From contig NC_058519.1 of assembly GCF_904849725.1 (NCBI RefSeq), positions 106,814,881 to 106,878,880 on the forward strand: DNA of 64,000 nt. Reading direction: 5' to 3'. This DNA is from Hordeum vulgare subsp. vulgare (lineage: Eukaryota; Streptophyta; Magnoliopsida; Poales; Poaceae). The position numbers were made by a program, and so were the translations under genes. Below the pieces are notes generated by a model that was not told the origin of the DNA, did no database searches, and worked only from the letters and a program-made list of their open reading frames with translations. Positions within the stretch are counted from its first letter, which is position 1; each line of letters starts with the position of its first letter. Below, in pieces: positions 32,597-43,931 of the stretch.

Positions 32597-34039
32597 TGAT
32601 ACGTCTCCGTCGTATCTACTTTTCCAAACTCTTTTGCCCTTGTTTTGGACTCTAATTTGCATGATTTGAATGGAACTAACCCGGACTAACGCTGTTTTCA
32701 GCACAATTGCTATGGTGTTGTTTTTGCACAGAAATAAAAGTTCTCGGAATGACGTGGAAATTTATGGGGATTTGTTATGGAATATATGAAAAATACTGGT
32801 GCAAGAATCAACGGAGGAAGTGGAGTGTGGAGCCCACAAGCCCACTAGGCACGGGTCCCCCTGGCCGCGTCTGGTAGGCTTGCGGGGTGCACGAAGCTCC
32901 ACCGCCTCCAATCTCAGCTCAAATTAGTCCCTTTCATCCGGAAAAAAATCAAGGAGAAGAGTTCATCGCGTTTTACAATACGGAGGCTCCGCCACCTCCT
33001 GTTCTTCCTGTGGAGGGCAGATCTGGAGTCCGTTTTGGGCTCCGGAGAGGGGAGATCGTCGCCATCGTCATCACCAACCTTCCTTCATCGCCAATTCCAT
33101 GATGCTCTTCACCGTTCACAAGTAATCTTATCGTAGGCTTGCTGGACGGTGATGGGTTGGATGATATCTATCATGTAATCGAGTTAGTTTTGATGGGGAT
33201 TGATCCCTAGTATCCACTATGTTCTGAGATTGATGTTGCTACTACTTTCCCATGCTTAATGCTTGTCACTAGGGTCCGAGTGCCATGATTTCAGATCTGA
33301 ACCTATTATGTTGTCGCCAATATATGTGTGTTCTTGATCCTATCTTGCAAGTTGTAGTCACCTACTACGTGTTCTGATCCAGCAACCCCGGAGTGACAAT
33401 AGTCAGAACCACTCCCGGAGATGACCATAGTATGAGGAGCTCATGTATTCACCAAGTGTTAATGCGATGGTTCGGTTCTTTATTAAAAGGAGAACCTTAA
33501 TATCCCGTAGTTTCCATCAGGACCCCGCTGCCACGGGAGGGATGGACAATAGATGTCATGCAAGTTCTTTTCCCTAAGCACGTATGACTACATACGGAAT
33601 ACATGCCTACATTACATTGACGAACTTGAGCTAGTTACATATCTCTCCGTGCTATAATTGTTGCACGATGAATAACATCCGGCATAATCATCCATCACCG
33701 ATCCAATGCCTACGAGTGTTTTACTACTGGTCCTTGCTACGTTACTTTGCCGCTACTATTGTCACTGCTGCTACTATTACTCTATTGCTACTGTTGTTAC
33801 TCTGTTGCTACTGCTGTCACTTTGCTGCTACTGGTTACCGTTGCTACTGTTGCTATCATACTACTTTGCTACTAATACTTTACTGCAGATACTAAATCTT
33901 TCAGGTGTGGTTGAATTGACAACTCAACTGCTAGTACTTGAGAATATTCTTTGGCTTCCCCTTGTGTCGAATTAATAAATTTGGCTTGAATACTCTACCC
34001 TCGAAAACTGTTGCGATCCCCTATAATTGTGGGTTATCA
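32597..34039 (+). repeat. 3' LTR of element 2
   Basis: 1,443 bases, the same length as the 5' LTR. About 6 percent different over the first 220 bases by eye. Confidence 0.9.
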
Positions 34040-34580
34040 CTCGGCAGGGCCCGCCCCACGCTTACCTCCATCGCGATTGGACCAGTCGGATACCAGGAAA
34101 TCCCAAAGGGGGAAAGGGCTACGAGCACAGTTAGGCCCCTGAGTCGCGATGCTCAGGGGTCCCCCTTGACATACGAGTGACTCCAATGTCCCTCCTAAGA
34201 AGCTAACGATTTGAGACTCCCAAACTCCTTCGGCACTCTGCGTCGGCAGGGCCCGCCCCGTGTGTCCCTTCGCCGCCGTTGGACCGCCTGGGCGGCCCAA
34301 GAGGGAAGGGGCTACGGGCGCAGTTCAGGCTCCTGAGTCACGATGCTCAAGAGTCCCCCTTGACGTACGAGTGATTCCAGCGTTCTCCCTATGAGATTTC
34401 ACATGACTTGTTGAGAGCACTGGGCTCTGCATCTGCAGGGCCAGCCCCGCGCATACCTCTGTCAGCGTTGCACCGCCTGGGCGGCCCAAGAGGGAAGGGG
34501 CTACGAGCTCAGTTAGGCCCCTGAGTCGCGACGCTCAGGGGTCCCCCTTGACGTATGAGTGGCTCCGTACCTCCAGTTGT
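34040..34580 (+). repeat. Units 2-4 of the ~190-200-base tandem array (old Tat element)
   Basis: Units start near 34042, 34244 and 34433 (202 and 189 bases long, the last partial). Each has 'ggggctacg', then an 8-base-arm hairpin around ctgag-N8-ctcag, then 'tcccccttgacgta'. Tandem arrays near the 3' LTR are typical of Tat elements. Confidence 0.8.
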
Positions 34581-34600
34581 GTGTCCCCCACACCGGGTGT

Positions 34601-34770
34601 GGGCGTAGTCGTAGGTGGATTGGGTTGACTTCTCGGCCTGTTGTGGGCATGGTCATTGGTGGATTGTGTTGATGTCCTGGCCAGCTACGGGCATAGTCAT
34701 TGGCGGACTGAGTTGATTTCCTTGCCAGCTACGGGAAAAGTCATTGGCGGACTGAGTTGATTGTGGGCAT
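34601..34770 (+). repeat. 44-base tandem repeat, nearly four units
   Basis: Units at 34601, 34645, 34689 and 34733 (last incomplete): gggcatagtcattggcggac, tgagttgat, then tccttgccagctac, with the 44-base period exact. Part of the old Tat element. Confidence 0.85.
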
Positions 34771-36085
34771 AGCCGCCTGATTCCTTTTGAGTCTTCACCC
34801 AGCGTGGAGCATAGGTCATCCACTCGGCATGGGAGGGACCCCTTCGCGTCTCGGGGGGGCCCGGGCGTATATACAGCCGCAGCTCGTTATTACGTGAGAG
34901 TGTGACGGTGGGGGTGTATCTGGGAGGTCGCGAGGACGCTTTGGCCTCGCGAGTGTCCCTACCCCCGAGGCATAGGCGCCTGATTCCTTTTGGGTCATTG
35001 GTAAACCCTGCTGACTTCTTCTTCTTCGGGAGTGAGGCAGGGTGTCTGCTGCCTCAGGAGGCCTGCAAGGATAAGCTTCGGCCGGAGCCCCCGAGTAGGG
35101 GGGCGATCGCCCAAAGATGCAAGCGAGGTAGAACATTAGGGTTCGAAGTGGGTGCGACAGAAACAACTGAAGGATGCTTAAATGAAAGTGGCAGTTGGGG
35201 AGTGCCCTCAACTCCTGGAGGCCACGTGGCCATGTGGGTGCTCTCGGACGGAGTGAGCCAAAAAGTTACCTGGCAGTAGGCAACAAAAAGTCACATGCGG
35301 CCATTCCGCTACAGTGCCGAGGGCGCCGTCATCGCCCGATCTCCTGCTTCCACGATCACGACCCTCACGGGTCCACCGTCTCCCAAGGCTCGGGACCTTT
35401 GTTTGGCCCGAGCATCTCCTCCTCTTCCTCACTACGCCTCATCAGGCAAGGCATGAGCATGGCCCGCTGGAGCCCCTGGTAAGTGGCAGCCACGCTCCCT
35501 AGCCCGAAGGACATGAGGGTGCTGGCGCCCAGGGACACCCACCGATGGTGAGCTTGCGCGGGCCAGAAGGGGCCTCGAGCCACGGCTCTGACGGCGGGGC
35601 TGATCGACCGTGCCGACGACGGCGACTGCGATTGGGATGTTGGGAAGTCCCAACCTTGCATGGTCTGGGCCTCTCGAAGTTCTTGGATTGCTCTAATGAT
35701 GGACTCACGGTAGCTGGGCGGACGCGCGCCGGAGTGTGCCCTCGGGTTATGCTCGAGCGCCACCCTCGCCTCACTGGTCAGGTCGGTAACTCCCCGGTGG
35801 GAGCCCCCAGCCCTGACCCAAGGGGGCAGCAAGCACGCCTTCCTGTGCAATGGGAGGCATGACCCCGTCCCCAGGCACGGAGCGCGAAGTCCCAGGGCGC
35901 CCCATGGGGAGGAGTTGCATCTTCTTCTTGCGTTTTTCCTCGCGAGGTGTCTCGTCTTCTTTGTCGTCCGAGCATTCCGCCACCACGGCGCGGTAGGCAC
36001 GCTCGAGTGTACAGACCGCATCCTTCTCGTCGCAAGCGGTGGTGCTGACGTCGCCGCTCCCTCGCATCTTGAGGACGTTGTAGCC
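34771..36085 (-). other. Non-coding remains downstream of the protease in the old Tat element
   Basis: About 1.3 kb where RT, RNase H and integrase would be expected. On the minus strand the protease frame continues after a TAG (about 36083) for some 100 residues of acidic/basic linker. After that I find no RT (no YVDD-like motif) or integrase pattern. Pol seems deleted. Confidence 0.65.
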
Positions 36086-36424
36086 CTAGTGGGTCACCGC
36101 CATGAACTTGGCAAGAGTAGGGTACCCAAGGATCGCGTTGTACGATAGGTGGATGTGCGCGACGTCGAAGACGATGATCTCAGTGTGGTAGTTCTTGCGC
36201 TCGCCGAAGGTGACTGGCGGACGCACCTGCCCGATGGGCACGCTGGACCCTTTCATGACTCCTGAGAAGGGCTTGGTCGGCATGAGATGTTCATATGGTA
36301 GCTGGAGTGTCTCGATGGTCTTGACCGAGAGGACGTTGAGCCCCGCTCCACTGTGGATAAGAGTCTTGGTGACGAGGACGTTGCTGATGGTCGGGGTGCA
36401 CATCATGGGGAGCTTGCCGGCCAT
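36086..36424 (-). pseudogene. Aspartic protease of the old Tat element, active-site residue lost
   Basis: Minus-strand frame with the retropepsin pattern: TKTLIHSGAGLNVLSVKTIE at the N-terminal side and AILGYPTLAKFMAV at the C-terminal side. The catalytic motif should be D-S/T/G-G-A; here Asp is replaced by His (LIHSGAG). The enzyme would be dead even without stops. It follows gag on the same strand. The region between gag and protease (about 36430-36990) is frameshifted and holds a decayed knuckle, CIFHGTNDHDT. Confidence 0.8.
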
Positions 36425-36429
36425 GAACG

Positions 36430-38325
36430 AGCACCTGAAGTGATCACTTGGGTCGAAGGTGATGGTGGTCTGGGACTAGTTGATGGGGTGCATCGCTTCA
36501 AGATTTGGGAGAGCGGCATTCACCTCCCGGGCGAACTGCTTGAAGGCGTGGTTTGAGGCCGGGGTCTGGGCGCCGCCCAGGATGGAGGCCACCGCCCTGG
36601 CCTCCTCGAAGCCCCCAGCCCCATCGTTCTGCCAGTCTTCATCCCTCCTCCGGGTAGCAGAGGCAGCAGAGGCAACCCAACCTCACGAGGCAGACCGCGT
36701 CGTTGCCCCTCCTGAAGGTCGTCATGCCAGCGGTCGTCCTGAGCCTGGTCGCGCCAACAGTCCTCCTAAGGCTGGCTGCGCCAACGGTCATCATGAGGCT
36801 ATTCGTGTCACCCCTGACATGGCTCCCGGTCATCCCAGCGGCCTCCTCTGCGGCCACCGCCGCGCGCGGGGACTCTGTCTCCCGTCCAGGACACCTGCTG
36901 AAGTGCTCGGCAAGGACCAGCCGGAGCTCTTGGCACTCGAGGTATCATGGTCGTTGGTGCCATGGAAGATGCACGTTAGCCCCTCCTCCTGACGGACGCT
37001 CTCCCCCTTGACCGAGCTTCGCCTCGGGCTCGGCCGCGAGCACCGCCGGAGCCTTGTGCTTCATCTCCTTGGCCTTGACTTGGCGCCGACTGGGGCCCGA
37101 GGAGCGACACGCGACCCTCTTCGGCCCTCACGCACTTGTTTGCGAGGTTGAACATCGCCAATGCAATGCTCATTTCATCACTAATGGCGAGCTCCTACTT
37201 CATCTTGAGGTCGGTGACTCCGTCGGAGAAGGCCGAGATGACGGCCTCGTCCGACGCCTTGGGGATCTTGAGGCGCATGGCCATGAAGCGCTATGTGAAC
37301 TTGTGCAGGGTCTCCCCCTCCTGATTCTTGATGCGCCGCAGGTCATTCACGGTGGGAGCACGGTCGCAGGTGCCCTGAAAGTTGGCGATGAAGCGTTTTC
37401 GTAGACCATCCCAGGAGGTGACAGACGCCCTTGGGAGGTTGAGGATCCAAGAGAGCGCGCCGCCCTTGAGCGCCATGGGGAACCAGCACGCCATGACCTT
37501 GTCACCTCCTCCTACCACCCCGATGCTCAGCGTGTAGAGTTGCAGGAACTCGACCGGGTCCAGGGTGCTGTCATATCGCAGGGGTAGATCGGGCTTGAAC
37601 TTGTAGGGCCACGCATTTGGGTAGAGCTCAGGGGCGATGGTGAGGCACCTCACCGGCCCGACGGGTGCTACGCGCACGGGGGCGACCTGGTCCTACTGCT
37701 GCAATGGGTTTGCTTCTAGCAGGGCACGTTCGCGGCACAGGACGTGCAGTGCCGAGGGCACGCGCACGTCGGCGCGTGGCCGAGGAACCACCTGACAGCT
37801 TGCTTCACCTCCTGGCCTCGCCATGGGTTCATGAGGCCGGTCGCGAGGACGCGCTTCCTGCCTGGGCTCGGGGTGCACGCCATGCCGTGGAGGTGGGGGT
37901 GGTGTGTCTTGCTCCTCGTCGTTCGCCAGGGACGGTTGGGGTCAAAACGAGCAGGAGAGCGTCGCAGAACCGCCCGCAGCAGCGACGAGCTCCTTGATGC
38001 ACTGGAGCCAGTCGTTGTGGCGGTCAGGGGTGGGCCGGTAGCTGAGCAGCTCGGTGGCCATGGCAAGTGCGCGTCGGTCAGGCGGCAACACGGGTCGGGC
38101 ACGCGAGGCCGACCCGGAAGCCTGGACGAGCGACGGAGTGGCGGTGCGGCCGTCGAGCTGCTCGGTATCCGTCTAGGAGGAACCTTGTTGTTCTTGAGCA
38201 TCGGGGACCGTAGCAGTGTTCACCATGGGCGATGGTGACACGCGCGTGTAGGTGGGGCACACGGGTGACGTCTGAGCAACACGGGTGGCGCGGCGCTCCG
38301 CGCGAGCCCGGCGAGCGTCAGCCAT
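36430..38325 (-). pseudogene. Gag of the old Tat element
   Basis: ATG at 38325 (MADARRARAERRATR), about 50 bases from where element 3 cut off the primer-binding site. Several stops and frameshifts divide it: TAG at 38173-38175, a shift near 37940, TAG before 37680 (codons CAG CAG TAG) and TAG at about 37291-37293. The best-preserved part (37677-37291) is the retrotransposon gag domain: LDPVEFLQLYTLSIGVVGGG, MACWFPMALKGGALSWILNL, SVTSWDGLRKRFIANFQGTC. A second segment, RLKIPKASDEAVISAFSDGV, follows. Several stops stand where Gln would be expected. Role: particle formation. Confidence 0.8.
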
Positions 38326-38376
38326 CGAAGCAGCGAAGCTTGGTGAAGGTGGAGCTTGGAGGAAACCTTGACACGC

Positions 38377-39901
38377 TGATGACCCACAAGTATAGAGGAT
38401 CAATCGTAGTCTTTTCGATAAGTAAGAGTGTCGAACCCAACGAGGAGCAGAAGGCTCTGATAAACGGATTTTAGCAAGGTAATAAGTGCAAGCACTGAAA
38501 GTAGCGGTAACAAGTGATGGTGTAGCAAGGTGAAACATAACAAGAGAAAAGTAACAAGTAACGAGTAGTAGCAACGGTGCAGCAAGTGGCCCAATCCCTT
38601 TTGTAGCAAGGGACGAGCCTGAACAAAGTCTTATAGGAGGAAAAACACTCCCTAGGACACACGGGAGTTTTTGTCATGCTAGTTTCATCATGTTCATATG
38701 ATTCGCGTTCGTTACTTTGATAGTTTGATATGTGGCTGGACCGGCGCTTGGGTACTGCCCTTACTTGGACAAGCATCCCACTTATGATTAACCTCTCTCG
38801 CAAGCATCCGCAACTACAAAATAAGAATTAAGACAAAGTCTAACCATAGCATTAAACTAGTGGATCCAAATCAGCCCCTCACGAAGCAACGCATAGACTA
38901 GGGTTTAAGCTTCTGTCACTCCAGCAACCCATCATCTACTTACTACTTCCCAATGCCTTTCTCTAGGCCCAAATATGGTGAAGTGTTATGTAGTCGACAT
39001 TCACATAACACCACTAGAGGAAAAGACAACATACAGCATATCAAAATACCGAACGAATATCAAATTCACATGACTATTATTAACATGACTTATCCCATGT
39101 CCTTAGGAACAAAATTAACTACTCACAAAACATAATCATAATCATGATCAGAGGCGTAATGAATAGCATCAAGGATCTGAACATAAACTCTTCCACCAAG
39201 TAATCCAACTAGCATCAACTACAAAGAGTAATCAACACTACTAGCAACCTTACAAGTACCAATCGGAGTCGCGAGACGGAGATTGGTTACAAGAGATGAA
39301 CTAGGGATTGGAGAGGAGATGGTGCTGATGAAGATGTTGATGAAGATGCCTCCCCTCCGACGAGAGGAGTGTTGGTGATGACGATGGCGACGATTTCCCC
39401 CTCCGGGAGGGAAGTTTCCCCGGTAGGATCGTCCTGCCGGAGCTCTAGATTGGATCTGCTCAAGTTCCGCCTCGTGGCGGCGGCGAAACCACGAAAAAGC
39501 TCCCGATTGATTTTTCTGGACCAAAACCCTTCATATAGCAAAAGAGGGGGGCTAGTGGGCCGTCAGGGAGCCCACAAGCCCCCACTCCGCCACCAGGGGA
39601 TGGCGGTGGAAGGGCTTGTGGCGCCCTGGCAGCCCCCCCTCCGATATCTCTTTTGCCGAGTATTTTTTATATAATCCCAAAAAAACCACGTAACTTTTCA
39701 GGGTATTTGGAGATGTGCAGAATAGTGGACTGAGATTTGCTCCTTTTCCAGTCCAAAATTCCAGCTGCCTGAATTCTCCCTCATCAAATAAACCTTGCAA
39801 AATAAGAGAGAAAATGCATAAATATGGTACCACAAAGTAATATAACAGCCCAAAAAGCAATAAATATCAACATGAAAGCATGATGCAAAATGGACGTATC
39901 A
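38377..39901 (-). repeat. 3' LTR of element 3
   Basis: 1,525 bases. On the minus strand it starts TGATACGTCCATTTTGC and ends TTGTGGGTCATCA. About 60 differences from the 5' LTR by eye (roughly 4 percent). Confidence 0.92.
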
Positions 39902-39915
39902 ACTCCCCCAAGCTT
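39902..39915 (-). promoter_or_regulatory. Polypurine tract of element 3
   Basis: Minus-strand AAGCTTGGGGGAGT before TGATACG, identical in all 14 bases to elements 1 and 2. Confidence 0.88.
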
Positions 39916-41438
39916 AGACCTCGCTTGTCCTCAAGCGAAAACCAAGTTCCATAAACATGTCCACATGTTTAGGGACGAAGGTGTCGATAAAACATAATAC
40001 GAACATGAGGGCATCATGATCACACATAGAACAACAATACATCATAAAGATTCTTATGGGAAAGTAACAATTCCTTCACAAAGCAAAGCATGAAACAAAA
40101 ACCTTACCGAGAAGTAACCAACAATAGTCCATAGTCATTGAAGCAATTGCAATTTATCACACATCAGAAAGAACCAAATAAGAGCTTGTAAGGCAAACCC
40201 ACATACTCAATCATCTCTTTTGTTTTCCACAGTTGTTACAACTCACGTGGTACTCATGGTGTCAAAGTTTCAGCTGGACACAGAGGAAGATAGGGGCTTA
40301 TAGTTTTGCCTCCCAACGATCTACATCAAGGGTAAAGTCAACAATAATAAAGCATAAGTACTCAACTCCAAGTTGATATATGAATATAGATCTTTCCCAA
40401 GCATGTGACGGTAGCCAAGACAAAGGCAAAAATAGGGAATTGGTGAAGATCACCATGACTCTTACAAGGGCAAAAAGTAAAGGTACAAGATAGGCCCTTC
40501 GCAGAGGGAAGCAGAGGTTGTCATGCGCTTTTGAGGTTTGAATGTGTGTCCTCTTAGTGCAGAGGAACATCACTTTATATTGCCTCCTGTGATAAAAAAC
40601 TTTATTATGCAGTCTGTCGCTTTTATGTCTTCCTCATCACAGGTTCATACAAAGCTTATCTTCCACACACTAATAGATCATACATATTAGAGAGCAATTT
40701 TTATTGCTTGCACCGATGCCAACTTACTTGAAGGATCTTATTCAATCCATAGGTAGGTATGGTGGACTCTCATGGCAAAACTGGGTTGGAGGTTTATGGA
40801 TGCACAAGTAGTATCTCTACTTGGTGCGAGAGTTTTGGCTAATATGAGGTGGAAGCAATCGTCACATGCTAACGGATATCTAATCATATAACATTGTTTG
40901 GAACCAAGCAAACACAATTCATTATGTTGTCTTCCTTGTCCAACATCTACTCCTAAGCATGTAATAGTTTGGTGAGTGCTCACAATTGTAAAAAGTGTCT
41001 AAGATGATATATTTATATGTGAACCTCTCTTTCCTTATTACTTATTATTAATTGCAACAATGACTGAGGTCTATGTTGATTTATTCTCAACAATTTTCAA
41101 TCATCATACGTTTCATATGTGAAGCTATCACTTTCCATCAGATCGTCTCATGATCTTTCATGCTATCGTTCTTTTCATACTTTTGATCATGGCACAAAGC
41201 AAAGCCCTTGACTAAGATACTCTTTATTATATAGCTCGTAAGCTCGAATACATCGGGGGAGAGACAAAAGCAAAAGACTCAAACTAAACACTAAAGACTT
41301 ATTCCTCTAAGAGAAGAAATAAAAACTGAAAAGGAAAGAACTAAAACAAAGGTAAAAGCAAAAGATATAAAGGTGATATGATACCAGGGCAACTCCCCCA
41401 AGCTTGGCAGAAGCCAAGGGGATTGCCCATACCAATGC
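39916..41438 (-). other. 3' untranslated region of element 3
   Basis: Non-coding, 1.5 kb. An extra copy of the polypurine sequence (minus AAGCTTGGGGGAGT, 41392-41405) lies just after the extra gene. Confidence 0.75.
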
Positions 41439-41957
41439 TTAGTTGTCTTCCTCTGGTGGTGATGGTGGTGGAGTTGTTGAAGTAGTCTGATCCTCCGTCT
41501 TCCAAGGCATAGGTGCTCCATCATGGCAGGATGAACGAGTCGCCGGAATCCTCAAATCTGCAGCCAACCTTATTGATTTAAATATGTACTCATACTCACA
41601 GTTTTGGTTCTGCAGGTCATAGATCTGGCCCTAAAGTTGATCAACCATGTCATAGAGCGTGGAGAGGTGTTTCCCAATGTCAATGGCATCCATCTTGTGA
41701 TTGCTAGTGAAATTCATGATCATCATGTGGTTGGTGTTGAGTCCACGCTCCACCATCCCTTGGCACTTGAAGACTTGTTGCTCCATTGCTTCGAGCCTCG
41801 TCTCCATGCTTCCGGTCTTCTTAGGCCCCTCAACATCACGTATGTGCAACATCCCCTCACTCATCTTGATAGATTGAGGGTGTTTCAGCACTTCCGTGAG
41901 GTAGGGATTGATGACCTTCTCGAAGATCTTGTCCTTGGGAGCGTTTGGGGAAGTCAT
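41439..41957 (-). pseudogene. Extra gene after pol in element 3 (coiled-coil type, unknown)
   Basis: ATG at 41957 (MTSPNAPKDKIFEKVINPYL). The frame stays open, apart from TAG at 41631-41633, to TAA at 41439-41441 (173 codons). The middle (METRLEAMEQQVFKCQGMVE) and the part around DMVDQL-stop-GQIYDLQNQNC look helical, heptad-like coiled coil. The C-terminus is proline-rich and acidic (TTSTTPPPSPPEEDN). I have seen this ORF repeatedly in wheat Athila-like elements, but its function is not known. It occupies the position of the Athila extra ORF but shows no similarity to the ORF2 of elements 1 and 2. Confidence 0.6.
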
Positions 41958-42239
41958 GATGATCTAGATCTGTCACAGAAACAGGCTCGAAACAAAAACA
42001 GAGGAAAACTGCGCGATGCGGAGATCAAAACCTTCGGGCGAGTATATATTGATTTTTTCTGGACCAGAAGGAGTGCTCCGCAAGAAAACGGATTCCGGGA
42101 GGCACACGAGGTGCCCACAAGCTTGCCCTCCGCCACCAGGGGGTAGGGGGCGGTGGCAGGGCTTGTGGCCGCCTCGTGCGCTCTCCGAACTGCTTTTTAT
42201 TTTTCTAATTTTCCAAAAATTCCAAAACAGAGGAAATTT
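41958..42239 (-). other. Short spacer between integrase and the extra gene
   Basis: 282 bases, non-coding, GC-rich in the middle. Confidence 0.6.
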
Positions 42240-43916
42240 CTATTGGAAAAGCATCGGAGTCCAATTTCTTACCGAAACAGATACCTCTTCGTTTTCAGAG
42301 TCTGAAACAGGCTGATAAACATCCCTTATGTACTCCTCTGGAGTTATGACATTGATGATATTGGTCTCAACATTTATGGGAGTACCAGAGATGTAATGCT
42401 TGATTCTTTGCCCATTTACCACTCTAGGAAAATGTCCTTCCGTGTTATTGATTTTGATGGCACTGGAACAATATACTTCCTCGATAACATAAGGACCTTC
42501 CCATTTAGAGAGAAGCTTGCCTACAAAGAATCTCAAATGAGAATTGTATAGCAAGACATAATCACCTACATTGAACTCTCGTTTATGTATTCGTTTGTCG
42601 TGCCATCTCTTAACCTTTTCCTTGAACAACTTGGCATTCTCATATGCCTGGGCTCTCCATTCACCTAATGAGCTGATATCAAACAACCACTTCTCACCGG
42701 CAAGTTTGAAATCAAAGTTGAGCTCTTTGATTGCCCAATAAGCTTTGTGTTCCAGCTCAAGAGGTAAATGACAGGCCTTACCGTAAACCATTTTATACGG
42801 TGACATGCCCATGGGATTCTTATAAGCAGTCCTATAAGCCCATAGTGCATCGTCAAGTTTGCTAGACCAATTCTTTCGAGATCTATTGACGGTCTTTTGT
42901 AGGATCAACTTGATCTCCCTATTACTCAACTCCACTTGACCACTAGACTGAGGATGATAAGGAGATGCAACTCTATGGTTGACATCATACTTAGCGAGCA
43001 TCTTGCGGAAAACACCATGGATGAAGTGTGAACCGCCATCGGTCATCAGATATCTAGGGACTCCAAATCTTGGGAAAATGACTTCTTTAAGCATCTTAAT
43101 TGAGGTGTGGTGATCAGCATTTCTAGTGGGGATAGCTTCTACCCACTTAGTGACGTAATCCACTGCAACTAAGATGTGAGTGTACCCATTGGAACTTGGG
43201 AAGGGTCCCATATAATCAAAGCCACAGACATCAAATCGTTCAATGACAAGTGAATAGTTCATAGGCATTTCCTGACACTTACTGATGTTCCCTATTCTTT
43301 GGCATTCGTCATAAGACAAGACAAACTTACGGGCATCCTTGAAGAGAGTGGGCCAATAGAAACCTGATTGCAATACCTTATGGGCAGTTCTATCTCCAGC
43401 ATGGTATCCTCCGTAGGCTTCGGAATGACACTTCTGCAAGATCTGTCCCTGTTCATGTTTAGGCACACAACGTCTAATAACACCATCTACTCCTTCCTTA
43501 TAAAGGTGAGGATCATCCCAAAAGTAGTGTCTCAAATCAAAGAAGAATTTCTTCTTTTGCTGATAGGTGAAACTGGTTGGTATGTATTTGGCTACAATAT
43601 AGTTTGCGTAATCGGCATACCGCGATGCACTATGTGAAGTGCGGATGACATTCAATTGCTCATCAGGAAAGTTGTCATCAATAGGTAGTGGGTCATCAAG
43701 GACATTCTCTAGCCTAGACAAGTTATCTGCTACAGGGTTATCAGCACCCTTTCGGTCAACGACGTGCAAATCAAATTCCTGTAGCAGGACAACCCATCTG
43801 ATCAGCCTAGGCTTAGCGTCTTTCTTCTCCATAAGGTACTTAATAGCAGCATGATCAGAGTGAATAGTGACTTTGGAGTCAACTATATAAGATCTCAACT
43901 TTTCACATGCAAACAC
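42240..43916 (-). pseudogene. Element 3 RNase H C-terminus and integrase
   Basis: 558 residues, in the same frame as the RT part above. Residues 1-90 finish RNase H ([22 protein letters not shown]). Integrase follows: zinc domain [19 protein letters not shown], then [11 protein letters not shown]. In the second half of the HHCC finger the first Cys is Tyr (YDEC instead of CDEC). Catalytic residues are in FDYMGPF, TDGGSHF and [10 protein letters not shown] (D, D, E). The C-terminal GPY-type region ([12 protein letters not shown]) and an acidic tail end at a natural stop, 42240-42242. The lost zinc Cys should weaken integration. Confidence 0.93.
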
Positions 43917-43931
43917 GACTCCTAAAAATTC

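Larger units (their letters stand above)
24481..34039 (+). mobile_element. Element 2: second pol-less Athila-type element
   Basis: A 9.56-kb relative of element 1: LTRs of 1,443 bases each (24481-25923; 32597-34039), gag-protease, no pol, Athila ORF1-like gene, long 3' untranslated region. Flanks gtcgg (24476-24480) and ctcgg (34040-34044) match at 4 of 5 bases. Joining the flanks rebuilds the 'gcgtcggcagggcccgcc' seen intact in the next repeat unit, which confirms the insertion point. Confidence 0.93.

Noticed and set aside
35300..36067. Overlapping minus-strand frames after the Tat protease as a possible reverse transcriptase
   Set aside because: No RT, RNase H or integrase motif in any frame; Arg/Pro/Gly-rich shadow frames in GC-rich sequence.
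37665..38238. Plus-strand frames over the gag region of the old Tat element
   Set aside because: Gag is on the opposite strand with recognisable domain blocks; these are shadows.
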